This document shows positions 1 through 10,328 of a stretch of 64,000 bases of DNA, one piece after another. The stretch covers positions 1 to 64,000 of the forward strand of contig CADCHF010000020.1 of assembly GCA_902801175.1 (NCBI GenBank), in the 5' to 3' direction. A program made the translations under genes and the position numbers. The DNA is from an uncultured Coriobacteriaceae bacterium (GTDB lineage Bacteria > Actinomycetota > Coriobacteriia > Coriobacteriales > Atopobiaceae). The notes under the pieces are model-generated. The model did not search any database, was not told the origin of the DNA, and saw only the letters and a program-made list of their open reading frames with translations. Each line of letters starts with the position of its first letter. The stretch's first letter is position 1.

Positions 1-21
1 CGGCCCCTCCCGGGGCCGTTT
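1..21 (+). terminator. Terminator of a gene upstream of the window
   Basis: Arms at 1-7 (CGGCCCC) and 12-18 (GGGGCCG) with a 4-base loop, followed by TTT. This fits an intrinsic terminator for a gene lying left of the window. The rest of 22-150 shows no supported gene. Confidence 0.5.
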
Positions 22-150
22 CAGTTCCAGATCGTTGTTTTCGCCCGCTGAGCTGGGCCTATGCCGGAATCTCTCCCACAGAAACCACCGAAGAGCCCTT
101 TTTTCTCTACCGCTGCAAGACCAGCGTTTCCATAACCTGACATCTACCTG

Positions 151-230
151 CCCTCCCTGCGAAATTCTTCGTTGTTGCACCTCGCAAAAAGTACCGCAAG
201 GTGCAACAACGAAGAATTGCGCGGGGAGGT
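151..230. repeat. Long imperfect hairpin repeat, copy 1
   Basis: Inverted repeat with arms of about 31 bases (151-182 and 199-230) around a 16-base loop; the arms share the core TTCTTCGTTGTTGCAC and its complement and differ at only a few positions. A second copy of the core lies at 3367-3442, on the other side of the oxidoreductase pair. It could be a terminator-like hairpin or a REP/MITE-type element. There is no T-run. The remaining sequence of 231-373 carries the promoter region of the next gene, with no other supported feature. Confidence 0.75.
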
Positions 231-373
231 GGCCGGCATTCAAAAGCTTAGCTGTGCCAGTGGCGGCCTTCGACGCAAACACATGGAAGAGCGGGGCAGC
301 TTGTTCCCAAAACGGGCCTTTTCGCCATGTACGCGTACAATAAGTGCGGACATTTGAGCACAAGGAGGCATTC

Positions 374-1651
374 GTGGCAAAGAGGGAGTCGCGCGCATCC
401 GCGCGAGAGCGCCAGCTAGCTTCGGCGTTGCGAGTTGCGACGCCCACCAGCTGCGACGTGTGCGTTGTGGGCGGAGGCGCAGCTGGGCTTGTGGCCGCCA
501 TCGTTGCCGCCGAAGCGGGCGCCACGGTCGTGGTGCTCGAGCACGACCTGGAATGCGGGCGCACCATTCTGGCCACCGGAAACGGACGCTGCAACTTTGC
601 CAACGTCCGTCTTGACCCGCGCCGCTACAATGACCCCACCTTTGTGGTATCGGTCTGCGGAGCAAAATGGCTCGACGACGTGCTGCGCTTCTTTAGGGAA
701 AGCGGCCTGCGCTGGTGCCTTGAGGACGATCGCCTCTACCCCGCCAGCCGGCAAGCCGCAAGCGTACGTAACGTGCTGCTCGCCCGGGCCAACAAGGCTG
801 GCGTGACCCTTGCGCCAGCACGAACGGTTACGCGCATTGAGCAGCCAACCCTCGCTGGCGATCAGGCGAACGTACGCTTTGAGCCCCAAGGCGGTACCGC
901 GCAAAGCCTCATGGCCTCAAAGGTCATCCTTGCCACCGGCGGCGTCAACGCCTTGGCGGTTGATGGCCTAGGTCTTAGGTCTGCGCCAACCTCTCCCGTA
1001 CTTTGTCCCGTTGCGTGCGAGGACAGCCCCCTCTTTGCCCTGGACGGACGTCGGGCACACGTGCAGGCGCACCTCACCAAGGCAGGATCGTTCTTCCCAA
1101 GCTGGCAGGAACGCGGCGAAGTGCTCTTTCGCTCCTACGGCATCTCGGGCATCGTGAGCTTTGACCTCTCTCGTCGCGCCGAGGCTGGCGACCTTGTGGA
1201 GCTTGACCTTGCCCCCGACACTAGCAAGAGCGACCTCCAGCAGCTGGTGGACCCCTTTGCGCGTGGGGACTTAAGCGCCGGTTGCCTGGACGGCGTGCTC
1301 GATCCGGCGATTGCCGCGGTTTTGGAACGTCTTGCACGCCAGCGCTGGCACCTGGCCTGGCCGGAGCGCACCAAGCCCACAACAGACTCAGCCGCACTGA
1401 TAGCGCTAACAAAGTCGCTCCCCTTTGTGGTAAGGGGCCAGACACAAACCGAGCAGGCTCAGGCCATGCGCGGTGGGCTTGCCACCGGTCAGTTTGACAC
1501 CGCAACGCTTTGCGCACGCGACCTGCCGTGGCTCTACGCCTGCGGCGAGGCTCTTGACGTTGACGCAGACTGCGGTGGCTTTAACCTTGCGTGGGCATGG
1601 AAGAGCGGCCTTGTGGCCGGAGGCGCGGCAGGAAGGTCTCACGAATGCTAG
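374..1651 (+). CDS. HI0933/BaiN-family FAD-dependent oxidoreductase
   Basis: Flavoprotein of the HI0933/BaiN family, a group with NAD(P)H-dependent reductase members whose substrate here is unknown. Visible are an N-terminal dinucleotide-binding motif VVGGGAAG near residue 33, the family motif ILATGNGRCNF near residue 70, and the C-terminal FAD motif GEALDVDADCGGFNLAWAW close to the end. Length (425 aa) is typical. I chose GTG at 374 because AAGGAGG ends 5 bases upstream; the ATG at 344 has no such site. The next gene starts inside its last codons, so the two are translationally coupled and may act together in redox metabolism. The family call is firm, the reaction is not. Confidence 0.88.
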   Translation: MAKRESRASARERQLASALRVATPTSCDVCVVGGGAAGLVAAIVAAEAGATVVVLEHDLECGRTILATGNGRCNFANVRLDPRRYNDPTFVVSVCGAKWLDDVLRFFRESGLRWCLEDDRLYPASRQAASVRNVLLARANKAGVTLAPARTVTRIEQPTLAGDQANVRFEPQGGTAQSLMASKVILATGGVNALAVDGLGLRSAPTSPVLCPVACEDSPLFALDGRRAHVQAHLTKAGSFFPSWQERGEVLFRSYGISGIVSFDLSRRAEAGDLVELDLAPDTSKSDLQQLVDPFARGDLSAGCLDGVLDPAIAAVLERLARQRWHLAWPERTKPTTDSAALIALTKSLPFVVRGQTQTEQAQAMRGGLATGQFDTATLCARDLPWLYACGEALDVDADCGGFNLAWAWKSGLVAGGAAGRSHEC

Positions 1652-3303
1652 AGCTATCGGGCATAAAGATTGCACTTGCGGGTCTTGATGGCACAGACGA
1701 GGCCGAACTCAAGGCTGTACGTCACACAACGCTGCGAATGCTTCACCTGCAGCCAAGCGACCTCGTGTCACTTGAGCTGCGCAAACGTTCGGTCGATGCC
1801 CGCAGAAAGAACGACGTGCACCTGACCATCACGGCTCGACTCGCGCTCAGGGGCGGCTCAAATGCCGAGCGCGCCCTCATCGAAAAGTCGCGCTCGTGGC
1901 GACGCGCACCAAAGCTCAGCGTGGCGGAGGAGGACCCCTACCGCCTGCCAGCGACCACCGCGCCGCTTGGCGATACCCGCCCTGTGGTCGTGGGCGCCGG
2001 CTGTGCAGGCCTCTTTTGTGCCCTGGCACTTGCCCAGGCTGGCCAGAGGCCCCTCCTTGTTGAGCGCGGAGACGGCTCGCGTGAGCGCTCGCGCGCCATC
2101 GAGACCTTCAACAAAACGGGCGTGCTCGACACCGAGAGCAACATCCAGTTTGGCCTTGGCGGCGCGGGCACCTTCTCGGACGGAAAGCTCACAACGGGCA
2201 CCAAGAGCCCCTCGCACCGGCTCATCCTCAAGACCTTCGTTGATGCTGGTGCGCCTCAGCGCATCCTGTGGGACGCCAAGCCGCACATTGGCAGCGACAT
2301 CCTGCCCGCCGTGGTACAGCACATCATGAGGCGCATCGAGGAGCTCGGCGGCGAGATTAGGCTGCGTACGCGCATGACGGGGCTGGGCATATCGTCTGGA
2401 CGCATTTGCTCCGTTACGCTTGCATCGTGTGACGAAGACGGCGCCACTCGCGAGGAAACCCTGCGAACGGAGCGCGTGGTGCTCGCCTGCGGGCACTCTG
2501 CACGCGACGTCTACCAGCTGCTTTGTGACCAAGGAGTCACGCTCGAGCGCAAGCCCTTTGCCATGGGCGTCCGCATTGAGCACCTGCAGGCAGACATCGA
2601 CCGTGCGCAGTACGGCACTGCGGCTGGGCATGCGGCGCTGGGCGCGGCTCCCTACAAGCTCGCAGTGCATCTCCCCTCCGGCCGCGGTGCGTTCAGCTTT
2701 TGCATGTGCCCCGGTGGTTATGTGGTGGCCGCCGCAAGCGAGACGGGTGGCGTGGTCACCAACGGCATGAGCCTTTCTGACCGTGCGGGTACCAACGCAA
2801 ACGCCGGACTGCTCGCCAACGTGTTCCCCACAGATCTGCCCGGCGACGACGTTCTTGCGGGCATGGAGCTGCAGCGTGCATGCGAGCGCGCGGCCTTTGA
2901 GGCCGGCGGTGGCGGCTACGTTGCCCCCGCCCAACTGGTGGCAGACTTCCTCAAGAACACGCCGTCTTCCTCGGGCGGTGACATTTCCCCCACCTATCCA
3001 CGTGGCGTGAGCTGGGGCTCTGTGGATTGCTGCCTACCCAGCTACGTGGCCGAAACGCTTCGCGGCGCCATCCCTCTCATGGCCCGCAAGCTGCGCGGCT
3101 TCGATCGCACGGACGCCGTCCTCACCGGCGTGGAGTCGCGCTCGAGCTCGCCCGTGCGCGTGACGCGCGATGACAACGGCCAGTCCGTCTCAACCGTGGG
3201 CCTCTTCCCCTGCGGTGAGGGAGCGGGATATGCCGGGGGGATCATGAGCGCCGCGGCGGACGGTCTGCGCACGGCCGAGTGGGTCCTCAGTTCTCTGCGG
3301 TAA
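1645..3303 (+). CDS. COG2509-type FAD-dependent dehydrogenase
   Basis: Predicted FAD-dependent dehydrogenase of the COG2509 group (about 552 aa). It has an N-terminal domain of about 90 residues, then the FAD-binding motif VVVGAGCAGLFCALALAQAG, the family signature NIQFGLGGAGTFSDGKL, and a C-terminal FAD-contact segment GEGAGYAGGIMSAAADG. ATG at 1645 overlaps the end of the preceding gene by 7 bases and has GGAAGG upstream; the longer ORF start at 1591 lies inside the upstream gene and is not needed. Physiological substrate unknown. It forms a two-gene operon with the HI0933-like gene, followed by a 29-bp-arm hairpin. Confidence 0.85.
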   Translation: MLELSGIKIALAGLDGTDEAELKAVRHTTLRMLHLQPSDLVSLELRKRSVDARRKNDVHLTITARLALRGGSNAERALIEKSRSWRRAPKLSVAEEDPYRLPATTAPLGDTRPVVVGAGCAGLFCALALAQAGQRPLLVERGDGSRERSRAIETFNKTGVLDTESNIQFGLGGAGTFSDGKLTTGTKSPSHRLILKTFVDAGAPQRILWDAKPHIGSDILPAVVQHIMRRIEELGGEIRLRTRMTGLGISSGRICSVTLASCDEDGATREETLRTERVVLACGHSARDVYQLLCDQGVTLERKPFAMGVRIEHLQADIDRAQYGTAAGHAALGAAPYKLAVHLPSGRGAFSFCMCPGGYVVAAASETGGVVTNGMSLSDRAGTNANAGLLANVFPTDLPGDDVLAGMELQRACERAAFEAGGGGYVAPAQLVADFLKNTPSSSGGDISPTYPRGVSWGSVDCCLPSYVAETLRGAIPLMARKLRGFDRTDAVLTGVESRSSSPVRVTRDDNGQSVSTVGLFPCGEGAGYAGGIMSAAADGLRTAEWVLSSLR

Positions 3304-3366
3304 GAGCCTGCGAGGTAGCACCCGCCTGCCATCAGGAACGTCGAGCTTTATAAGACACCTGACGAT

Positions 3367-3442
3367 CCCATGCGAGATTCTTCGTTGTTGCGCCGTTCTG
3401 TACAAGGTCAGCACGGCGCAACAACGAAGAATCTCGCATGGG
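3367..3442. repeat. Long perfect hairpin repeat, copy 2
   Basis: Perfect inverted repeat with 29-base arms (3367-3395 and 3414-3442) around an 18-base loop. The core GATTCTTCGTTGTTGC matches the hairpin at 151-230. It lies between convergent genes, so it may terminate both, but it lacks a T-run; the shared core with the copy before the operon argues for a mobile or dispersed palindromic repeat. Confidence 0.8.
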
Positions 3443-3471
3443 GAGTCAAAAAACAAACCCGGACCGCAGCC

Positions 3472-4563
3472 TTACTCTCCGCCCGGCACGAGCTCGCGAA
3501 GCAGCTCCAGCACCTGACGCACCAGCACGTCACGCTCCTCGGGATCGAGGTCGAGCGCAGCGCGCGCCATCGTGGGAATCGAGGTGCGCCAGTTGGTGCG
3601 AATCTCGTGAGTGTACTGCGCGTCATTTGCCGTCATGATATTGAAGACGGCCTCAACAAAGCGCTGGCGCTCCTCGAGAGAGGCACGGTCGATCCAGGCG
3701 TTGAGCGAGCTGTCCACATAGGTCGCCGTCCTGCCCAGCCGGTCCACAATCACAAAGTCGCAGCCATCGACCTCCCAGCTCAGAGGGTCATGCTGGGCAA
3801 AGCCGCTGCTCGCGCTGCGGACCACATCTGCATCCTGCTCGCCATGGTCAAATAGCATTCCAAAGACCGATGACTTGGGCACCGTCTTGTCAAAGGTCAC
3901 GTCCCTGTGCTCGGTGTCCAACTCGGCCAACATGGTGGGCGTGAACCCTGGGCCGTCGTGCGAGTAGCAGCACTCGAGGCGCCGGTAGAGGTCCTGACCG
4001 CAGGTGATGCCAACATAAATGGCAAGGTTGCCGCCCTTGGAGTGGCCACCCACCCAAAGTCTGCCACCCACCCTCGAGCCAATGCGCTCAAAGTAGCGCA
4101 GGGCATGCTCCTGCGAGGGCACCCTCACCTGAAAGGCCATGTTGAGGTTCTCTTTCCACCCCACCACGGTGTTATCGGTGCCCCTAAAAGCTACATAGGT
4201 GCAGCCCTTTGCAAACTCAAATGACATTGCGGAGAACTGCATCTGCGTGAGTCGATCGAGCTGCATGGTGTAGCCAAAGATGCGAACGTCCCTATAGCGC
4301 GGGCTTGCGGATAGGGCCGCCATGAGCCGCTTGGCTCCAGGAGGGTCATACATGTGGTCGGTCATCTCGTCGAGCCAGTCCGACCGCCAGAGCTCGTGAA
4401 TGGGCAGGCCCTCCCAGCCCCATGCGGCCTCCGCGGCCGTCGGCAGCTGAAAGTAGCAGAGCTGCGAGAAGACTAAGCTGTCCACGCGACAGAGCGGACG
4501 CTCGTCAAAGGTCTCGCCGTGCTCCCACACGTAGTCGGTGATGTTATGAAACAGTTCGGGCAC
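3472..4563 (-). CDS. DUF2974 (Mbeg1-like) alpha/beta-hydrolase family protein
   Basis: Protein of 363 aa related to the DUF2974/Mbeg1-like group, which has a lipase class 3-like alpha/beta-hydrolase fold. The nucleophile-elbow motif GHSKGG is visible near residue 173, preceded by a beta-strand-like segment LWVGG and by the CTYVAFRGTDNTVVGWKENL region that matches the lipase-3 oxyanion area. No signal peptide is evident, so it is probably cytoplasmic. Convergent with the oxidoreductase pair and downstream of uvrB on the same strand with a 140-base gap. Esterase or lipase activity is inferred from the motif only. Confidence 0.8.
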   Translation of the reverse strand: MPELFHNITDYVWEHGETFDERPLCRVDSLVFSQLCYFQLPTAAEAAWGWEGLPIHELWRSDWLDEMTDHMYDPPGAKRLMAALSASPRYRDVRIFGYTMQLDRLTQMQFSAMSFEFAKGCTYVAFRGTDNTVVGWKENLNMAFQVRVPSQEHALRYFERIGSRVGGRLWVGGHSKGGNLAIYVGITCGQDLYRRLECCYSHDGPGFTPTMLAELDTEHRDVTFDKTVPKSSVFGMLFDHGEQDADVVRSASSGFAQHDPLSWEVDGCDFVIVDRLGRTATYVDSSLNAWIDRASLEERQRFVEAVFNIMTANDAQYTHEIRTNWRTSIPTMARAALDLDPEERDVLVRQVLELLRELVPGGE

Positions 4564-4704
4564 CCAAGCCCCTCCCCCAGTATCGTCGAACTTGTCAACA
4601 ATAGCACGAGCTGCCGCAACGCATGTTACGCGTTGAAACAGAGAGCGTTACACACAAGAGACGGTGCTGCATTGTCGCAAGACCGCACGGCGCACATTCT
4701 CTTG

Positions 4705-6945
4705 CTAGTACTTCTTCCTGCGATAACGTCGCCTTGTGGCGTGGGTTGACCCCTTGCGATCGGTCTTCTTGAGGCGCGCGATAACGTCCTGCTCGCTCTC
4801 GCCCTCGAGCGCAGCACGCAGGGCAACCACCTGGTCGCGCAGCTGCGCGGCCCGCTCAAAGTCCATGGACGCAGCTGCGGTTGCCATCTCTTCCTCAAGG
4901 GCAGACAAAACGGCCGACACCTCCTCGGGCGGGAGCTGCGAGAGCTCGTCGGCCACGCTCTGCACCGTCTCCTCGCGCTCAGACGGCGCACCGTCCGCAC
5001 CGCTGTAGAAGGCGCCATGGCCCAACGAGTCTCCCCTGCTACGGTCCTTGCCCTCGAGCGTCGACTCGGCCTCGGAGATAAAGCTCGCCACGTCCGTGAT
5101 GGACTTCTTGATGGTCTTGGGCACAATTCCGTGCTCTGTGTTGAAGTCCTCCTGGATGCGCCGGCGCCGTGCCGTCTCGTCAATGGCCTCGCGCATGCTG
5201 TCGGTAATCGTGTCGGCGTACATGATGACCTCGCCGCCAGCGTTTCGCGCCGCACGGCCCATGGTCTGGATGAGCGAGCGCCGGTTGCGCAGGAAGCCCT
5301 CCTTGTCGGCGTCGAGGATGGCAACCAGGCTCACCTCGGGGATGTCGAGGCCCTCGCGCAGCAGGTTGATGCCCACCAGCACCGATATCTTGCCCACGCG
5401 CAGGTCGCGAATGATCTCCACGCGGTCGAGCGTGGCGGTGTCGGAATGCATGTAGTTGACCTTTACGCCCTCGTCGAGCAGATGGTCGGTAAGGTCCTCG
5501 GCCATGCGCTTGGTGAGCGTGGTCACCAACACGCGCTCGCCCTTGTCAGTGCGCGCCTTAATCTCGTCCATGAGGTCATCGATCTGCCCACGCACGGGGC
5601 GAACGTCCACCTTTGGGTCGAGCAAGCCCGTGGGGCGAATGACCTGCTCCACCGACTGCTGGCTCACACGCTCCTCGTAGTCGCCTGGCGTGGCCGACAC
5701 GTAGATGAACTGCGGCACGCGCTGCTCAAACTCGTCAAAGCGCAGCGGACGGTTGTCGAGCGCCGAGGGCAGGCGAAAGCCGTGCTCCACGAGCGTCACC
5801 TTGCGCGAGCGGTCGCCTTCGTACATACCGCGGATCTGCGGCACGGTCACATGGCTCTCGTCGATGATGCAGAGCATGTCTGAGGGGAAGTAGTCGATGA
5901 GGGTGTAGGGCGGCTCGCCCGCAGAGCGTCCGTCCAGATGGCGCGAGTAGTTCTCGATTCCAGAGCAAAATCCCATCGTCTCGAGCATCTCGAGGTCGTA
6001 GGCGGTCCTCTGCGAGAGCCGCTGCGCCTCGAGCAGGCGGTCGGCCGCCTTGAGCTCGGCCACGCGCGCCTCCAGCTCGTCGCTGATGGTCCTGAGCGCA
6101 TGGGCCACCTTGGGGCGCTCGGTCACATAGTGCGAGGCAGGCCAAATGGGGATGGCGTCAAACTCACGCACAAGCTCGCCGGTCACGATGTCGACCTCGG
6201 CTATGAGCTCGACCTCATCTCCAAAGAAGCTGATGCGCAGTGGGTTCTCGGCATAGGGAGGAAAGACGTCCACCGTGTCGCCGCGCACGCGAAAGTGCCC
6301 TCTTTGCAGGTCAAAGTCGTTGCGGTCGTACTGAATGTCAATGAGCGCATGTATGAGGTCGTCGCGCTCGAGCGGCTCGTCCTTAGAGACCGTGGGGGCC
6401 AGCCCCGCATAGTCCTGCGGACTGCCAATACCGTAGATGCACGAGACCGAGGCCACCACAATGACGTCGCGACGAGAAAGCAGGCTGCTCGTTGCCTGGT
6501 GGCGCAGCTTCTCGACCTCCTCGTTGATGGAGGCGTCCTTCTCTATATAGGTGTCGGTCTGCGGTACGTAGGCCTCGGGTTGGTAGTAGTCGTAGTACGA
6601 GACAAAGTAGACCACGGCGTTGTTGGGGAAAAGCTCCTTCATCTCTGAGGCAACCTGTGCTGCCAGCGTCTTGTTGGGCTCCATGATGAGCGTGGGACGC
6701 TGCGTGGCCTCGATGACCTTTGCCATGGTAAAGGTCTTGCCCGACCCCGTGACGCCAAGCAGCGTCTGATAGCGCAGGCCCTCATCGACACCATGTGCCA
6801 GCTTTGCGATTGCCTGGGGCTGATCGCCCGCCGGTTCGTAGGGGGAGACCACCTCGAGGCGCACGTCGCCGCTCGTCTTGCCAAAGCGCTTAAGCTCGCC
6901 ACCAAAGTGCTCGGGCATCTGAAACTCAATCATGCTGTCAGCCAT
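4705..6945 (-). CDS. uvrB: Excinuclease ABC subunit B (UvrB)
   Basis: Damage-verification helicase of nucleotide excision repair, acting with UvrA and UvrC. Visible are the Walker A motif [14 protein letters not shown] near residue 65, the [20 protein letters not shown] region that forms the DNA-clamping beta-hairpin, the IDESH motif II, the helicase motif [20 protein letters not shown], and the C-terminal UVR domain ([20 protein letters not shown]) that contacts UvrC. At 746 aa it is somewhat longer than usual because of a charged linker before the UVR domain and a basic tail (RRRYRRKKY). ATG at 6945 follows AAAGGAGAA. Clear assignment. Confidence 0.97.
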   Translation of the reverse strand: MADSMIEFQMPEHFGGELKRFGKTSGDVRLEVVSPYEPAGDQPQAIAKLAHGVDEGLRYQTLLGVTGSGKTFTMAKVIEATQRPTLIMEPNKTLAAQVASEMKELFPNNAVVYFVSYYDYYQPEAYVPQTDTYIEKDASINEEVEKLRHQATSSLLSRRDVIVVASVSCIYGIGSPQDYAGLAPTVSKDEPLERDDLIHALIDIQYDRNDFDLQRGHFRVRGDTVDVFPPYAENPLRISFFGDEVELIAEVDIVTGELVREFDAIPIWPASHYVTERPKVAHALRTISDELEARVAELKAADRLLEAQRLSQRTAYDLEMLETMGFCSGIENYSRHLDGRSAGEPPYTLIDYFPSDMLCIIDESHVTVPQIRGMYEGDRSRKVTLVEHGFRLPSALDNRPLRFDEFEQRVPQFIYVSATPGDYEERVSQQSVEQVIRPTGLLDPKVDVRPVRGQIDDLMDEIKARTDKGERVLVTTLTKRMAEDLTDHLLDEGVKVNYMHSDTATLDRVEIIRDLRVGKISVLVGINLLREGLDIPEVSLVAILDADKEGFLRNRRSLIQTMGRAARNAGGEVIMYADTITDSMREAIDETARRRRIQEDFNTEHGIVPKTIKKSITDVASFISEAESTLEGKDRSRGDSLGHGAFYSGADGAPSEREETVQSVADELSQLPPEEVSAVLSALEEEMATAAASMDFERAAQLRDQVVALRAALEGESEQDVIARLKKTDRKGSTHATRRRYRRKKY

Positions 6946-7100
6946 GCTTCTCCTTTGCTCAAGTAGAACAAGTGTACCCCATTGGCAGGCATTGCGTGCG
7001 CACGCGCAACAAAGACATCAAGGGCTGCCCTCCTCGCCACAAGCCCTTTCACGCGATAGAATGAATGGATGCACCGCAATGTTTTACGTTTGGAGCAACA

Positions 7101-9560
7101 ATGGTACAAACCCCTCAAAGAGCAACCCGCAGCCGAGCCACACGCGGTGACACCATTGCCCGCGTGCTTCTCATCATTCTTGGCATCGTTCTTTCCTGCT
7201 TTGGCCTGTTGTTTACCATCGCAAGCTGCTCCATCATGCTCGACGATGGCGACATGGACATGCTCTTTTTGCTGCCCTTCACGCTGGCCACTCTGGTTGG
7301 CGGTGTGGTGATCATCTTTATGCAGGCACGCGGCAACAAGAGCCCAGCAAGCGGGCCCGTAGCCGACGATGAGCGGATCGTGTCGGTCACCCCCATTGCA
7401 AACGGCGGATACCAGAGCGCCTCGCCAGCAGACCACCAAGCCGCGCCCGTGCAGGCCGTACCGCAGCCAGCGCCCTCCCCCGAGCCCGCCTCACCCGAGA
7501 AGGCCAAAACGGCCGAGGATGTGGCACATCTTGTTGGACGCTCCGACGACCTCTTTGCCACCCTACGTGACCTTGTGCGTCATGAGAGCTCCGCAGGGTC
7601 CGACAAGACCCATCTTGTTTCCATGCTCATTGCTGCCGGTGTGCTCGACTGGGACGACGCGCCCGCATGCGGTGGTGGACGCCTTGGCCGAAACACCCAC
7701 TACTGGATTCGTCTTACGCCCGACGGCCTAACTGGCGAGCAGTACGACACCCTCATTTCGACCGAGGCCGCACTGAGCGTCAACCAGGACCTTCCCGATT
7801 GTCGTAGCAGCTACCTCGACTCCCACAAGGCGCTTGCCTCGACTAAGAAGCTCCTGCGGACCATGTGCGATCAGCACGTTGAGAACCATCCTTTGACCGA
7901 CGACGGCCTACGCGCCTGCTATCGCGACCTGGGTGCCGAGCAGACCCCTGGCGAGTGGGTCGTTCGCTCTATTGTGGCCAACGCGGCTGAGTGTCTGCGC
8001 ACACCCTTCCGCGTGGTCTATGACCTGCGCTGCAACGTAGCAGAGGGTATTGTGCTCATCTCTCTCGAGATTCCGCGGCCCCGCTGTATGGCTATCTTCG
8101 TCCCCGGCACAAGCGAGCAGGCAGGCCTGGCACGCGCCTATGCCCTGCGCCTCTCCACGCTCGTTGCAAAGCACGCGTTTGGCGCTTCTAACAAGATCAG
8201 CCGCGTGATTGCCAACTGCCACGAGCACGACAAGGACGAGACACTGCTTTCGATAAGCTACACGCATCAGGTGCTCGATGCACTGCTTTCGGTCGTGGAC
8301 GACTCGACCGTAGAGGATGCCTTCCCTAGCGACGAGAGCATTCGCTGCTCGTTTGGCGATGGGCAGTGGTTTGAGCCAGTAGAGCCCTTCTTCGAGCTCA
8401 CTGACAGCCATCTGCTGCCCGAGCAGGCCTTTACCTATCCCGAGCTCGACGAGCGCGAGGCTTCCCCAGAAGTCCAGCGCAACTGCGGTGCCAAGCGCAT
8501 CTCTGACCTGGGCATCAATGAGAGCGCAGGCCGCCTGCAGGCATGGCACAACGTGCGTCGCAAGCTCGCTGGGTCTACCGAGCAGGCGGTGCAGGCTCTT
8601 GTGGCCACACGCGACTCCGTAAAGGACATCACCGTTGTGGAGGCCTGCACGCGCGTCATCCAAGCACTTGTTGACGGCAGCGTTGAGCCCGATGACACCG
8701 ACGCCCTCGCACAGCTCTTCATTGACGGAGCAGCCCTCGACCGTGCGGTCGCACGCGCAGTTGAGCTCCTTGACGACGCCAACGGTCCCGAGGATCCCGC
8801 TGCTGCTGCCAAGATCTTGGAGGACGCCCTCGCACCAATAGACAACATGGGCGCCTACCTTGATGACGAGACCAACGTCTATCGCTACTTTGGATCGGTC
8901 TCCGAGCGCGTCCACCATAACCTGGTAATCAACGAGGGCGGAAAGCAGATTCGCCTGGTTCCCGATTCCTACTTCAACGCTCACAGCAATGCCTCGATCG
9001 CGCTTGGCATGCTCGGCGAGAACGAGAGGGCACTTGCCCACGCAGACGTCTGCCTGCGCCTTGCCCCAACCTCCACGTTTGCCACCATGCGGAAGGTGCG
9101 AATCCTTGAGTCTCAGTCGCGCATCTACGAGGCCGCTGACCTCATCAAGGATGCCCTGCGCCACGCAGTGACCCCACGCGATGCGGCCATCTGCCAGTAT
9201 CGTCTGGCATACATGGAGTGGAAGCTTGGGCGCGAGGACCTTGCCGCCGCATGCTACCAGCGCTCCCTTACTTGGGACACCGATATGTCGAGCCAGGCGC
9301 AAGAGGAGCTCAACGACCTCATCAACGCCACGGAAGGCCTCAAGCGACCGACCGACGAGCAGGCAGACGCCCTGCTCGCACGCGAGGGAATCCCCCTGGG
9401 ATGCCTGCGCAGCGACTACGACCGTACACTCGCTGCTGCCGTGGCCTGCATCGACGACAGCGCCTTCTTCACGGCGGGAGCGCTAATGGCAGTACTCTAC
9501 GGCGTGAGCAACGACGACGTGGTAATGGGCGTGTACAGATCGCTCAAGGTCACAGAGTAA
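7101..9560 (+). CDS. Membrane-anchored protein with TPR-like C-terminus, unknown function
   Basis: Not recognised as a named family. The 819-aa product has two N-terminal membrane segments (about residues 20-44 and 52-74), a Pro/Glu/Ala-rich linker, then a large cytoplasmic region. Near residues 625-720 helical repeats resemble tetratricopeptide units (for example ALGMLGENERALAHADVCLRLAP and a following AADLIKDALRHA), suggesting protein-protein interaction. ATG at 7101 is preceded by GGAG at good spacing; an in-frame ATG at 7065 has no visible site. It is divergent from uvrB and ends at a strong terminator, so it is a single-gene unit. Confidence 0.7.
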   Translation: MVQTPQRATRSRATRGDTIARVLLIILGIVLSCFGLLFTIASCSIMLDDGDMDMLFLLPFTLATLVGGVVIIFMQARGNKSPASGPVADDERIVSVTPIANGGYQSASPADHQAAPVQAVPQPAPSPEPASPEKAKTAEDVAHLVGRSDDLFATLRDLVRHESSAGSDKTHLVSMLIAAGVLDWDDAPACGGGRLGRNTHYWIRLTPDGLTGEQYDTLISTEAALSVNQDLPDCRSSYLDSHKALASTKKLLRTMCDQHVENHPLTDDGLRACYRDLGAEQTPGEWVVRSIVANAAECLRTPFRVVYDLRCNVAEGIVLISLEIPRPRCMAIFVPGTSEQAGLARAYALRLSTLVAKHAFGASNKISRVIANCHEHDKDETLLSISYTHQVLDALLSVVDDSTVEDAFPSDESIRCSFGDGQWFEPVEPFFELTDSHLLPEQAFTYPELDEREASPEVQRNCGAKRISDLGINESAGRLQAWHNVRRKLAGSTEQAVQALVATRDSVKDITVVEACTRVIQALVDGSVEPDDTDALAQLFIDGAALDRAVARAVELLDDANGPEDPAAAAKILEDALAPIDNMGAYLDDETNVYRYFGSVSERVHHNLVINEGGKQIRLVPDSYFNAHSNASIALGMLGENERALAHADVCLRLAPTSTFATMRKVRILESQSRIYEAADLIKDALRHAVTPRDAAICQYRLAYMEWKLGREDLAAACYQRSLTWDTDMSSQAQEELNDLINATEGLKRPTDEQADALLAREGIPLGCLRSDYDRTLAAAVACIDDSAFFTAGALMAVLYGVSNDDVVMGVYRSLKVTE

Positions 9561-9563
9561 GGA

Positions 9564-9600
9564 ATGGCGCCGCAGGTCACAGCCTGCGGCGCCATTTTTT
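9564..9600 (+). terminator. Intrinsic terminator
   Basis: Thirteen-base perfect arms (9564-9576 and 9583-9595) with a 6-base loop, followed by TTTTT. It immediately follows the stop codon of the TPR-like gene. The complement also has a weak A/T context, so it could work for the opposite-strand transglycosylase operon. Confidence 0.9.
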
Positions 9601-9713
9601 GTATCAGGGACTACGCACCCTGTCAGCCTACCGCTGGCACAGCATTGGTCTTACATGGCGCGCGGCCCCGGCTGCCCGCGCGGGGAACGGCCCCGGCTGC
9701 GAAACGCAATCCT

Positions 9714-10328
9714 CTACTGGGAAGCCTCTTGCTCCTCCAGAGTCTCTGTATACAGCTCCTGATAGCGAGCGTATGAGTCCTTTACGCGTGTGAGATACAT
9801 TGCGGTTTCGGGGAAGTCGATAACCTCGCTAAGGTCTCCACCGCTTTGGAGCCAGCTCTCAACCGACGCCGGGCCTGCATTGTAGGCGGCAATGACCTCG
9901 TCTGTCGACGATAGCCGATACTGCAGCTGGGCAAGATAGGCACACCCATACTCAATGTTGGTGGCGGGGTCGGTCAGATTGGTGTGGTCGTAGGTCCACC
10001 CGTCAACAATGCCGTTGTTGGCAAGCTCCTCCGAGGTGGACGGCATGAGCTGCATGAGGCCTACTGCCCCTGCGTCAGACTCGGCTGCAGCATCCCAACC
10101 TGATTCGCACTTGATAATCGAGCACACAAGCAACGGGTCGACACCGTAGCGCGCTGATGAGTTGAGGATCTCTTCGCGGTACTGCACCGGAAAGAGGTAG
10201 TGCATCACCATCTCGGTTGGAGCAAATGAAGGCAGGTTTACAAGCCCCATGCTGAGCGCGCCCACAAGAGCCATCGACAGAATGGGAATCGTGCGAAACC
10301 AGCGAAAGAAGGGAGTGCGTTGCCTCAT
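9714..10328 (-). CDS. Secreted lytic transglycosylase (SLT domain)
   Basis: Peptidoglycan-cleaving lytic transglycosylase of the SLT/goose-lysozyme-like fold. An N-terminal basic and hydrophobic segment (residues 8-35) is a signal peptide or anchor. The catalytic glutamate sits in SIIKCESGWDAAAESDAGA, followed by the conserved GLMQLMPSTSEELA, NIEYGCAYLAQL and EVIAAYNAGPASVESWL motifs. The start codon overlaps the coaE stop (ATGA), so the pair is translationally coupled. It probably remodels the wall during growth. The C-terminus is rich in Glu/Gln. Confidence 0.93.
   Translation of the reverse strand: MRQRTPFFRWFRTIPILSMALVGALSMGLVNLPSFAPTEMVMHYLFPVQYREEILNSSARYGVDPLLVCSIIKCESGWDAAAESDAGAVGLMQLMPSTSEELANNGIVDGWTYDHTNLTDPATNIEYGCAYLAQLQYRLSSTDEVIAAYNAGPASVESWLQSGGDLSEVIDFPETAMYLTRVKDSYARYQELYTETLEEQEASQ

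Noticed and set aside
1858-2934. Long minus-strand ORF (358 codons) inside the COG2509 gene
   Set aside because: It is antisense to a gene with clear family motifs; its composition is a typical high-GC shadow and it has no recognisable domain.
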